DNA of 64,000 nucleotides from Nemopilema nomurai (lineage: Eukaryota; Cnidaria; Scyphozoa; Rhizostomeae; Rhizostomatidae): positions 124,001 to 188,000 of the forward strand of contig ML133458.1 in the NCBI GenBank assembly GCA_003864495.1. Direction: 5' to 3'. The notes under the pieces are model-generated. The model worked only from the letters and a program-made list of their open reading frames with translations. It did no database searches and was not told the DNA's origin. Shown here piece by piece: positions 24,550 through 34,957 of this stretch. A program made the position numbers and the translations under genes. Every line of letters starts with the position of its first letter. Position 1 is the first letter of the stretch.

Positions 24550-27416
24550 GTACTAATTGCTCAATTGATCTTACGTCAGATTAGAGAATCAATTAGATAT
24601 AAAGTTTGAAACAAATCAGGGAGAGCTTCACTTGCGATCTGACTTCTCCAGAAGCAACACAGTAGACAAAAGAAATGCTCAATATTTCTGAATAGAAATG
24701 CACAAGGGGACGGTCAAGGTAATATGCCTTTAAAATGCAATTATTCTTTTAATCGTTTTCAGTCTTGGCTCTGTGTCAAACTTTAAAGAGAAAATAAACG
24801 GGCCTTGAATAAAATCTTTTCACACACAAGATGATACTATTTATCGATACTAACCATTTCTTTCTTTTTCAGGCGAGAAATATTTTGCTGAACAAAGTAG
24901 AAATCGAAAGGATACATTACATGCAAATTTAAAAGAGAGAAAGAGTGCATTTTGCTTGAATTTATCTTTCTTAATTGTCAAAAACTAATGGCTTATATAT
25001 TCAAGATGGAAATCACCCAGCAAACTACCAAGGTAATATGTCTTTAAAATACAATTATTCTTTCCATCGCATTCAATCTTGACAACATGCTAATCATTCC
25101 ACGGAAAAGGTTGTCTCAGATAGACTCTATTTATAAACAAGCCGATGCCATTCATCTATACTAACCACTTTTTTTCTTTTCTTGTAGACATTGATATTTG
25201 GATGAACATGGCAGAAATGTAAAAGATACATTGGGTTCACAACCAAAAAGAAGAAAGCGTGTATTTAGTTTGAAGCCATCTTTTTTAAAACAAACACATT
25301 GTCAAAAACTAATGGCTAATATACTCAACATGGAAAACACCCAACCCACTATGCAGGTAATATGCTTTTAAAATGCACTGATTGCTTCCATCGCATTCAA
25401 TTTTGATACTATGTTAATCTTTCTACAGAAGAAAAAATTGCCTCAAATAGACTCTATTTTTCTAAACAGGCCGATGCCATCCATCTATACTAACTATTGT
25501 TTTTCTTTTCTCATAGACATTGATATTTTGATGAACATGACAGAGGTCGGAAAGACTTATTAGATTCACAATAAAAAAAAGGAATGCGCGCGTTTAGTTT
25601 GCAGCTATCTTTTTCAAAACAAACAACTTATCAAAAACTAATGGCTAATATATTCAAGACGGAAAACAGCCAGCCATCTTTGCAGGTAATATGCTTTTAA
25701 AATGCACTGATTGCTTCCATCGCATTCAATCTTGATACTTTGTCAAGTTTTTCAGAGAAAAAAGTGCCTTGAACAAACTATTTCAAATACAAGATGATAC
25801 TATTTATTGAAATTAACCATTCATTTTCTTTTTTCTTAGACATTGGTGTGTTAATAAAAATGACAGATATCGAGAAGATACAGTCGACTCAAAGTTAAAA
25901 AGGAGAAAGAGTCAATTATATTTGAAGTGATCTTTTTTGAAAGCAAACACATAATCAAAAAAGTGATGTCCAATTCACTCAAGATGAAAAGCACCAAACG
26001 ACATATCAAGGTAATATCCCTTTTCGATGCAATTGTTGCTTCCATCGCATTCAATCTTGACACCATCTCAATATTTTCAGAGAAAAAAGGGCCTTAAAGA
26101 AAACCCTCTTTATCAACAGGCCTATACTATTCACTCAAAGTAACCATTCTTTTTCTTTTCTCATAGACATTGCTTATTTTATGAACACGACAGAAATTGA
26201 AAGGATACATTGGATTCAAAATGAAGGAGATGAAAGCGTGCATTTCTTTGAAGCCATCTTTTCTTAAAACAAAAAGATTATCAAAAGTCAATTGCTATCA
26301 TATTGGAGATGAAAAGCACCCAGCAAACTATCAAGGTAATATGTCTTTGCAATGCCCTTATTCTTTCCACCGCATTCAATCCTGACGAAATGTAAATATT
26401 TTCAGCGAAAAAAAGTGCCTGAAAGAAATTCTTTTGATAATCAAGCTGATACTATGCACCTATATTAACCATTCTCTTTCTTTTCTCGTGGACATTGATA
26501 TTTCGATGAACATGACAGAAATTGAAAGGATACATTGGATTCACAATCGAAAAGCAGAAAGCGTGCATTTCTTTGAAGCCATCTTTACTTAAAACAAAAA
26601 GATTGTCAAAAGTCAATTGCTGTCACTTTCGAGATGAAAAGCACCCAGCAAACTATCAAGGTAATATGCATTTGCAAGGCACTTCTTCTTTCCATCGCAT
26701 TCAATCCTAATACCATGTCAATCTTTTTGAAGAAAAAAAATTGCCTCAAATACACTCTATTTATAAACAAGCCGATAACATTCATCCATACTAACCATTC
26801 TTTTTCTTTTCTTGTAGACATTGATATTTTGATAGAAATCGAAAAGATACATTTGAAGCAATGTATAAATGGAGATTAGGGCATTTCATTTTTAAATCAT
26901 GATCCTTTAGACGAAGAATAGATGAAAAAGGTAATCTCCAATATATTGAACATTCAAAGCACCAAGTGAACTAGAAAGGTAGTATCATATCGCATTGCAA
27001 CACTTTATTCTATTATATCATATCTTTAATAGAATCAATAATAGAAAAATGCACTATACCAAAAGAAGGTCATTACCCAATTAGAAGCTTGTTTTCACGA
27101 CTCACCATTTTGAAGTTAGACATAGAGGTGAACAGAGAGGTCGTTTCAGGTACCTTAGCTCATTCTGAATAACTATAAACACTACCACGCTCATTCTTTA
27201 GTACTGACCTTAGCCCATTGGCTGCGTATACAGGGACATTGGACAGACATCTCGACGAGGTCTAGAGACGTGCACGGGCTGTGTGTCTTAATTAACAATT
27301 CACTTGGAAAGGTCCTAAATAAAACATATGTCAATAAATGGGCTCCTAAATGCATTCTTCTTATTTGCAAGCAGATTCTTTTCATTCACACTAACCACTT
27401 TATTGTTTCTCCATAG
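24550..27416 (+). repeat. Array block 2, eight monomers
   Basis: Leader plus seven monomers and a 600-bp terminal interval. Its fourth to eighth monomers are nearly identical to those of block 3, about 2.85 kb downstream. The second monomer (24873) instead resembles the second monomer of block 4 (30597). The seventh monomer has GG in place of the acceptor AG at 26490. Confidence 0.85.
27206..27286. repeat. Conserved terminal element of block 2
   Basis: Same element as at 24341, with the core GACGAGGTCTAGAGACGTGC intact. Confidence 0.8.
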
Positions 27417-30270
27417 GTACTAATTGCTCAATTGATCTTACGTCAGATTAGAGAATCAATTAGATATAAAGTTTGTAACAAATCAAGGGGAGCTTCACTT
27501 GCAATCTGACTTCTCCAGAAGCAATACAGTAGACAAAAGAAAGGCTCAATATTTCTGAATAGAAATGGACAAGGGGACGGTCAAGGTAATATACCTTTGA
27601 AATTCAATTATTCCTTTCATCATATTCTAATCTTGGCACCGCATCAAACTTGAAAAAGAAAATAAAAGGGCCTTGAATGAACTCTTTTTACACACACGAT
27701 GATACTATTTATGGATATTAACCATTCTTTTCTTTTTCTCATAGACATTGGAACTTTGATGAGCATGAGAGACAATCAAAAAGAGGCATTCGATGCATAG
27801 TTTAAAGGGAGCAAGAGTGCATTTTTTCAAAGTCATCCTTTTTAAAAGTAACACATTATCAAAAACTGATGTCCAGTGTATATAAGAGGAAAAGCATCCA
27901 GCAAACTATCAAGGTAATATGTCTTTAAAATACAATTATTCTTTCCATCGATTCCACGGAAAATGTTGTCTCAGATAGACTCCATTTATAAACAAGCCTA
28001 TACCATTCATCTATACTAACCATCGTTTTTCTCTTCTCATAGACATTGATATTTCGATGAACATGACAGAAATCGAAGAGATATATTGGATTTAAAATCA
28101 AAAAGAAGAAAGCGTCCATTTAGTTTGAAGCCATCTTTTTTAAAACAAAAACATTGACAAAAACTAATGGCTATTATACTCAAGATGGAAAACACCCAAC
28201 CAACTATGCAGGTAATTTGTCTTTAAAATACACTTGTTGCTTCCATCGTATCCAATTTTGATACTATGTCAATCTTTCTACAGAAGAAAAAATTGCCTCA
28301 ATTAGACTCTATTTTTCTAAACAAGCCGATGCCATCCATCTATACTAACTATTGTTTTTCTTTTCTCATAGACATTGATATTTTGATGAACAAGACAGAG
28401 GTCGGAAAGACTTATTAGATTCACAATAAAAAAAAGAATGCGCGCGTTCAGTTTGAAGCCATCTTTTTCAAAACAAACAACTTATCAAAAACTAATGGCT
28501 TTTATATTCAAGACGGAAAACACCCAGCCAACTATGCAGGTAATATGCTTTTAAAATGCACTGATTGCTTCCATCGCATTCAATCTTGATACTTTGTCAA
28601 GTTTTTCATAGAAAAAAGTGCCTTGAACAAACTATTTCAAATACAAGATGATACTATTCATTGAAATTAACCATTCATTTTCTTTTTTCTTAGACATTGG
28701 TGTGTTAATAAAAATGACAGATATTGAGAAGATACAGTCGACTCAAAGTTAAAAAGAAGAAAGACTCAATTATATTTGAAGTGATCTTTTTTGAAAGCAA
28801 ACACATAATCAAAAAAGTGATGTCCAATTCACTCAAGATGAAAAGCACCAAACGACATATCAAGGTAATATCCCTTTTCGATGCAATTGTTGCGTCCATC
28901 GCATTCAATCTTGACACCATCTCAAATTTTTCAGAGAAAAAAGGGCCTTAAAGAAAACCCTCTTTATCAACAGGCCTATACTATTCACTCATAGTAAGCA
29001 TTCTTTTTCTTTTCTCATAGACATTGATTATTTTATGAACACGACAGAAATTGAAAGGATACATTGGATTCAAAATGAAGGAGATGAAAGCGTGCATTTC
29101 TTTGAAGCCATCTTTTCTTAAAACAAAAAGATTATCAAAAGTCAATTGCTATCATATTGGAGATGAAAAGCACCCAGCAAACTATCAAGGTAATATGTCT
29201 TTGCAATGCCCTTATTCTTTCCACCGCATTCAATCCTGACGAAATGTAAATATTTTCAGCGAAAAAAAGTGCCTGAAAGAAATTCTTTTGATAATCAAGC
29301 TGATACTATGCACCTATATTAACCATTCTCTTTCTTTTCTCGTGGACATTGATATTTCGATGAACATGACAGAAATTGAAAGGATACATTGGATTCACAA
29401 TCGAAAAGCAGAAAGCGTGCATTTCTTTGAAGCCATCTTTACTTAAAACAAAAAGATTGTCAAAAGTCAATTGCTGTCACTTTCGAGATGAAAAGCACCC
29501 AGCAAACTATCAAGGTAATATGCATTTGCAAGGCACTTCTTCTTTCCATCGCATTCAATCCTGATACCATGTCAATCTTTTTGAAGAAAAAAAATTGCCT
29601 CAAATACACTCTATTTATAAACAAGCCGATAACATTCATCCATACTAACCATTCTTTTTCTTTTCTTGTAGACATTGATATTTTGATAGAAATCGAAAAG
29701 ATACATTTGAAGCAATGTATAAATGGAGATTAGGGCATTTCATTTTTAAATCATGATCCTTTAGACGAAGAATAGATGAAAAAGGTAATCTCCAATATAT
29801 TGAAGATTCAAAGCACCAAGTGAACTAGAAAGGTAGTATCATATCGCATTGCAACACTTTATTCTATTATATCATATCTTTAATAGAATCAATAAAAGAA
29901 AAATGCACTATACCAAAAGAAGGTCATTACCCAAATAGAAGCTTGTTTTCACGACTCACCATTTTGAAGTTAGACATAGAGGTGACCAGAGAGATCGCTT
30001 CAGGAACCTTAGCTCATTCTGAATAACTATAAACACTACCACGCATATTCTTTAGTACTGACCTTAGCCCATTGGCTGCGTAAACAGGGACATCGGACAG
30101 GCATTTTGACGAGGTCTAGAGACGTGCATGGGTAGTGTGTTTGCATTAACAATTCACTTGGAACGGCCCTTAATAAAACATATGTCAATAAATGGGCTCC
30201 AAAATAAATATTTTCTATGTGGAAGCAGTTTCTTTTCATCCTCACTAATCACTCCATTGTTTTTCCATAG
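27417..30270 (+). repeat. Array block 3, eight monomers
   Basis: Near-duplicate of block 2 over its second half, including the same GG-for-AG change at 29344. The second and third monomers (27745, 28043) differ from the corresponding ones in blocks 2 and 4; the third is about 30 bp shorter. This mosaic points to unequal exchange or conversion between blocks. Confidence 0.85.
30060..30140. repeat. Conserved terminal element of block 3
   Basis: Same element as at 24341; the core is intact, with one change just after it (GTGCATGG). Confidence 0.8.
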
Positions 30271-32400
30271 ATAGAAATTGCACTATTGATCTTACGTCGG
30301 ATTGGAGAATCGATTAGATATAAACTTTGAAATAAATCAGGGCGAGCTTCACTTGCGATCTGACTTCTCCAGAAGCAACACACTAGACAAAAGAAATGCT
30401 CAATATTTCTGAATAGGAATGCACAAGGGGACGGTCAAGGTAATATGCTTTTGCAATGCAATTATTTCTTTCATCGTATTCAGTCTTGGCTCTGTGTCAT
30501 ATTTTAAAAAGAAAATAAAAGGGCCTTGAATAAACTCTTATCACGTACAAGATGATGCTATCTATCTGGACTAACCATACTTTCCTTTTTTTTCAGACAA
30601 TAAATATTTTGTTGAACATAGTGGAAATCAAAAGGATACATTACATGCAAACCTAAAAGATAAAAAGAGTGCATTTCGCTTGAATTGATTCTTTTCAAAA
30701 CAAACACATTATGAAAAACTAATGGCTTATATATTAAAGGTGGAAAACGCCCAACCAACTATGCAGGTAATCTTTCTTTAAAATACAATTATTCCTTCCA
30801 TCGCATTCAATCTTGAAAACAGGCTAATCATTCCACGGAAAATGTTGTCTCAGATAGACTCTATTTATAAACAAGCCGATACCATTCATCTATACTAACC
30901 ACTCTTTTTCTTTTCTTGTAGACATTGATATTTTGATGAACATGGCAGAAATGTAAAAGATACATTGGGTTCACAACCAAAAAGAAGAAAGCGTGTATTT
31001 AGTTTGAAGCCATCTTTTTTAAAACAAACACATTGACAATAACTAATGGCTAATATACTCAAGATGGAAAACACCCAGCCAACTATGCAGGTAATATGCT
31101 TTTAAAATGCACTGATTGCTTCCATCGCATTCAATCTTGATACTTTGTCAAGTTTTTCATAGAAAAAAGTGCCTTGAACAAACTATTTCAAATACAAGAT
31201 GATATTATTCATTGAAATTAACCATTCATTTTCTTTTTTCTTAGAGATTGGTGTGTTAATAAAAATGACAGATATGGAGAAGATACATTCGACTCAAAGT
31301 TAAAAAGAAGAAAGAGTCAATTATATTTGAAGTGATCTTTTTTGAAAGCAAACACATAATCAAAAAAGTGATGTCCAATTCACTCAAGATGAAAAGCACC
31401 AAACGACATATCAAGGTAATATCCCTTTTCGATGCAATTGTTACTTCCATCGCATTCAATCTTGACATTATCTCAAATTTTTCAGAGAAAAAAGGGCCTT
31501 AAAAAACCCTCTTTATCAACAGACCTATACTATTCACTCATAGTAAGCATTCTTTTTCTTTTCTCATAGACATTGCTTATTTTATGAACACGACAGAAAT
31601 TGAAAGGATACATTGGATTCAAAATGAAGGAGATGAAAGCTTGCATTTCTTTGAAGACATCTTTTCTTAAAACAAAAAGATTATCAAAAGTAAATTGCTA
31701 TCACATTCGAGATGAAAAGCACCCAGCAAACTATCAAGGTAATATGCATTTGCAAGGCCCTTTTCTTTTTTATCGCATTCAATCTTAATACCATGTAAAT
31801 CTTTTCGAAGAAAAAAATTGCCTCAAATAGACTCTATTTATAAACAAGCCGATAACATTCATCTATACTAACCATTCTTTTTTTGTCTCGTAGACATTGA
31901 TATTTTGATGAAAATGACAGAAATTGGAAAGACACACAGAAATTGGAAAGATACATTCAAAGCAATGTATAAATGGAGATTAGAGCATTCCATTTTTAAA
32001 TCATGATCCTTTAGACGAAGAATGAATGGAAAACGTTATCTCCAATATATTCAAGATTCAAGGCACCAAGTGAACTAGAAAGGTAGTATCATATCGCATT
32101 CCAATACTTCATTCTATTATATCCTATCCTTAAAGGAATCAACAAATGAAAAATGCATTGTACGAAAAGAAGGTCGTTAGCCACCTGAAGCAAAAGAGGC
32201 TTGTTTTCACAACTCACCATTTTGAATAAAAGCATAGAGGTGATCAGAGAGGTCTCTGAAGAAGTATATACACTGTACTGCACATTCTTATGTAGTGACC
32301 TTAGCCCATCGGCTTCGTACAAAGGGACATTGAACAGACATCTCGACGAGGTCTAGAGACGTGTACGGGCTGTGAGTTTACAGTAATCGTTGACTCGACA
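30271..32400 (+). repeat. Array block 4, six monomers
   Basis: The leader monomer is altered at the junction (CCATAG followed by ATAGAAATTG rather than GTACTAATTG). Five further monomers follow, then a shortened terminal interval. Relative to blocks 2 and 3 it lacks two monomers. Confidence 0.8.
32297..32375. repeat. Conserved terminal element of block 4
   Basis: Same element as at 24341, with one change in the core (GTGTACGG). It marks the right edge of the regular array. Confidence 0.8.
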
Positions 32401-32403
32401 CAA

Positions 32404-32702
32404 TCTTACACCCCCGTCTAAGTGCCCGGCGAGAGAGGGAACAGATATTTGCCGGGGTGGCAGTCGGTTTTTTTACGGGGAAAAATGATGGTCATCATTT
32501 TAGCAGGGAGCCTAGAATTTGCACCAGGGATGGCATAACTTCTGCGATTCCCCGATTCCAAAATCTGGGGCAAGTTGTATTGCCGGGGAAATTTTGAAAG
32601 GAATTTTTTGCGAGGCGATATGCTGAGGAAGGTTTTTCATGCCGAGGAAAGTTTTTCATGCCGAGGAAAGTTTTTCATGCCGAGGGTGGTCTTGCCTTGC
32701 CT
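32404..32702. mobile_element. Possible insertion at the array edge, unclassified
   Basis: Between the last terminal element and an orphan monomer fragment lies about 300 bp of different, G-rich composition (GCCGGGGTGGCAGTCGG and similar) that has no counterpart in the other blocks. Its right part has three 19-bp tandem units. No inverted termini or target-site duplication could be confirmed by eye, so a mobile origin is an inference. Confidence 0.3.
32625..32681. repeat. 19-bp tandem repeat, three copies
   Basis: Three copies of GAGGAARGTTTTTCATGCC starting at 32625, 32644 and 32663; the first differs by one base. Confidence 0.9.
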
Positions 32703-32703
32703 G

Positions 32704-32810
32704 GTAATGTGCTTTGCAATTTAATTATTTCTTTCATGATATTCAATCTTGTCACGATAGTAAATGGGCCCTTAAATAGACCCTTCTTACATACAAGCTC
32801 ATTTGCATCA
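32704..32810 (+). repeat. Orphan intron-like half of an array monomer
   Basis: GTAATGTGCTTTGCAATT followed by ATTATTTCTTTCATGATATTC and AATGGGCCCTTAAATAGAC matches the intron-like half of array monomers such as 30439 onward. It shows that the array once extended past the G-rich segment to its left. Confidence 0.7.
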
Positions 32811-33814
32811 TATAGAGTCTTCATCATGTTATGAGTTATAATACTAATGATAGCATTTTGAATGATGTTGTATCAGTGTAAAAATATCATCTTGGAAAAG
32901 ACATTTGAGAGATACACATCAAATTTGGAAACGGAACAGGAAATGCAACTTGTTGCTCTATAATGATAGTTGATAGTTGGAAAATATATTAAGAGTCTGA
33001 TAAAGTTTGGAATCCAAATCTCAAATTTTGTTGAACTTTTCCTGCAATTAATTTCTTGACTGGCTGACTCAATTTTTAGGTTTCTGAGAATGTTCAATGT
33101 TTGCCCAGGACAGTGGGTCTACTGCTAGGACTCTCTTCTCCTCCACATTTAGGTGATCAAAACTATATGCAACAAGATTAAATGACAAAACGCACACCAT
33201 TGATAAATGTTCTAGAAAAAAATTCAGCCCAGAAAGCCTTTTTCCACATAGATTTGAACATAAGAATAATAATTCGAATCAAAATACTTGCAAACACTTG
33301 GTATATGTTTTCGAATCCACCTTCAAAAAACATGGAGTAGCAGGCAGATTTTTTCATTGATAAGAATAGTTGGATTTTTGTGCCAACTTTAAGCATGCTT
33401 TCCGAGACTGCCAGCAATATGCAGTCAGACAAAAAGGATGTTGAGGCACAGAATTTCCTCCACGACTGCCGGGGCCCTGGGGCCAAAGTTGATGGGGCCG
33501 CCTTTAATATACCAAGTGTGTTAGAGTCATGCTACTCAATTCATCAATAGACTTCGTAAAGGCATACAATTTTCTACTTCGGGCCCCCTTAAAAACCTCA
33601 GGGGTAAATGCTTGACTGATTCCCTCTTGCTACCAAATCCAACCCATTTTCTTTTGCGCCATCTTGGTTGCCCTTCCCGCCAAAAGGTTTTCATACACAG
33701 GGAGTCAACGCTTGAAAAGGGCCTCCGAGGAACTGCTGACTTCTGGGATGCAGGCCTAAGTGGAATTGCAGCAGACGACAGCTTGGCGATAAAGTATTCG
33801 TCCTTTAACTGGAA

Positions 33815-34957
33815 ATGGCTTCAGAAGAGACAGACGCTCACTTTTCCGAAGCCGTGCATCAAGAAAACCGAGATCAGCCCATAGAGAATGATGAAGAAGA
33901 AAGGAAGCATTTCCACGATGTGATTAGGGCATTCTTGGCCTACAACTCATGCTCATTACGAAAATTGCAGAAGCGCGTAAAAGACTTTATGAGTATACCT
34001 GGATCACATAGGAAGCTTGTTCCGGATTATGGTATCCGGCTAAAAGAAAGCAAGATATGCATTGAAAAGAATTATGAATTAGTGAAATCCATTATAAGCT
34101 TTACTAACGGGATGTTCCAGAACGCGGCGTTTGGGCCGCTAGGCGAAGGAAATGTGCCAGCTATTCCCCCAGAGGACGAAAGCAAAGTGGTGACAACATT
34201 GACCCAGATCGTTAGGGACTGGGCAGCGGAAGGTGCAGAGGAAAGAAATGCGTCATATGGTCCAATCTTAAGAGCCATGAACCAATATCTCCCATCTAAC
34301 AACAGAGGTGACGTTGGGGTTCTGGTTCCAGGTGCGGGCCTTGGAAGATTAGTGTTTGAAACTGCAAAGCTTGGATTTAACTGCCAAGGAAATGAATTTA
34401 GTCTTTACATGCTATTTGGATCAAACTTTATACTAAACCAAATAGACAGGAACAACAGTATTACATATTACCCATGGGTCCATCAGTTCTGTAATATTCT
34501 GAAACCAGGGGATCAAACGATGGCAGTTAATTTTCCAGATGTCAACCCTAGAGATTTACCGCAAGATGCTAAACTTTCAATGGCGGCTGGCGATTTCCTT
34601 GAAGTTTACACAGTACCAAACTGCTGGGATTGTATTGCAACATGTTTTTTTATTGACACTGCACACAACATTATTGCTTATATCGAAAAGATCTACGAAA
34701 TTTTAAAGCCTGGGGGATATTGGATAAACAATGGGCCATTATTATACCATTTTGCTGATGTTCCTGGAGAGGTGTCAATTGATTTATCATATGCAGAAAT
34801 AAAGAAAATTATCACTCAGGACATCAAGTTTGAAATTTTGGAAGAAAATTTGGTTGGAGAAAGTAACTACATTCAGAACCCAAGGTCCTTGTTAAAAATG
34901 ACTTATAGTTGTGTTTTTTTTGTTGCAAGAAAACCTACACAATATGAACAGAGGTGA
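33815..34957 (+). CDS. CARNMT1: Carnosine N-methyltransferase, single exon
   Basis: S-adenosylmethionine-dependent enzyme of the UPF0586/N2227 family that methylates carnosine to anserine. The 380-residue frame is complete. An acidic N-terminus is followed by the helical segment HDVIRAFLAYN (about residues 34-44), EERNASYGPILRAMNQYLP, the SAM-binding loop VLVPGAGLGRLVFE (about 169-182), GNEFSLYMLFGSNFIL, and FIDTAHNIIAYI with LKPGGYWINNGPLLYHF. The family core appears intact from end to end. The start at 33815 is chosen because it is the first ATG in frame and the conserved part begins shortly after. The whole gene lies in one exon, whereas the human gene is split; an old retrocopy that became the functional gene, or intron loss, could explain this. 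No poly(A) remnant is visible after the stop. Confidence 0.95.
   Translation: MASEETDAHFSEAVHQENRDQPIENDEEERKHFHDVIRAFLAYNSCSLRKLQKRVKDFMSIPGSHRKLVPDYGIRLKESKICIEKNYELVKSIISFTNGMFQNAAFGPLGEGNVPAIPPEDESKVVTTLTQIVRDWAAEGAEERNASYGPILRAMNQYLPSNNRGDVGVLVPGAGLGRLVFETAKLGFNCQGNEFSLYMLFGSNFILNQIDRNNSITYYPWVHQFCNILKPGDQTMAVNFPDVNPRDLPQDAKLSMAAGDFLEVYTVPNCWDCIATCFFIDTAHNIIAYIEKIYEILKPGGYWINNGPLLYHFADVPGEVSIDLSYAEIKKIITQDIKFEILEENLVGESNYIQNPRSLLKMTYSCVFFVARKPTQYEQR

Larger units (their letters stand above)
22970..32400. repeat. Tandem array of about 26 exon-like monomers in four blocks
   Basis: Monomers of about 325 bp repeat head to tail. Each has a branch-site-like TACTAAC, a T/C-rich tract and CATAG or TTGTAG, then about 165 bp beginning ACATTGATATTTTGATGAAC and ending CTATCAAG or CTATGCAG, then a donor-like GTAATATG and about 160 bp of intron-like sequence. 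Exon-like parts start at 22970, 23298, 23613, 23938; 24550, 24873, 25188, 25517, 25840, 26167, 26492, 26818; 27417, 27745, 28043, 28372, 28694, 29021, 29346, 29672; 30271, 30597, 30922, 31245, 31570, 31894. Spacing is 298-329 bp within blocks and about 600 bp between blocks. No frame stays open through the exon-like part in the copies I translated (for example TGA at 26182), so coding is unlikely. It could be a higher-order satellite or a family of spliced non-coding transcription units. Confidence 0.9.

Noticed and set aside
25851..26066. Repeated minus-strand frames of about 70 codons in the array (also 28705 and 31256)
   Set aside because: They recur because the DNA recurs; other monomers interrupt them and they resemble no protein.
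26180..26335. Small plus-strand peptides within array monomers (for example an ATG at 26180, and the frame from 26197 containing DEKHPANYQ)
   Set aside because: The frames are broken by stops at different places in other monomers and run through the donor-like site, so coding is not conserved.
22970..32400. CRISPR array or snoRNA cluster
   Set aside because: Monomers are adjacent 325-bp repeats without unique spacers, in an animal genome. I found no paired C/D or H/ACA boxes at the right spacing.
33178..33486. Minus-strand frame of 102 codons upstream of CARNMT1
   Set aside because: No domain, AT-rich hydrophobic composition typical of a random frame, and no splice partners.
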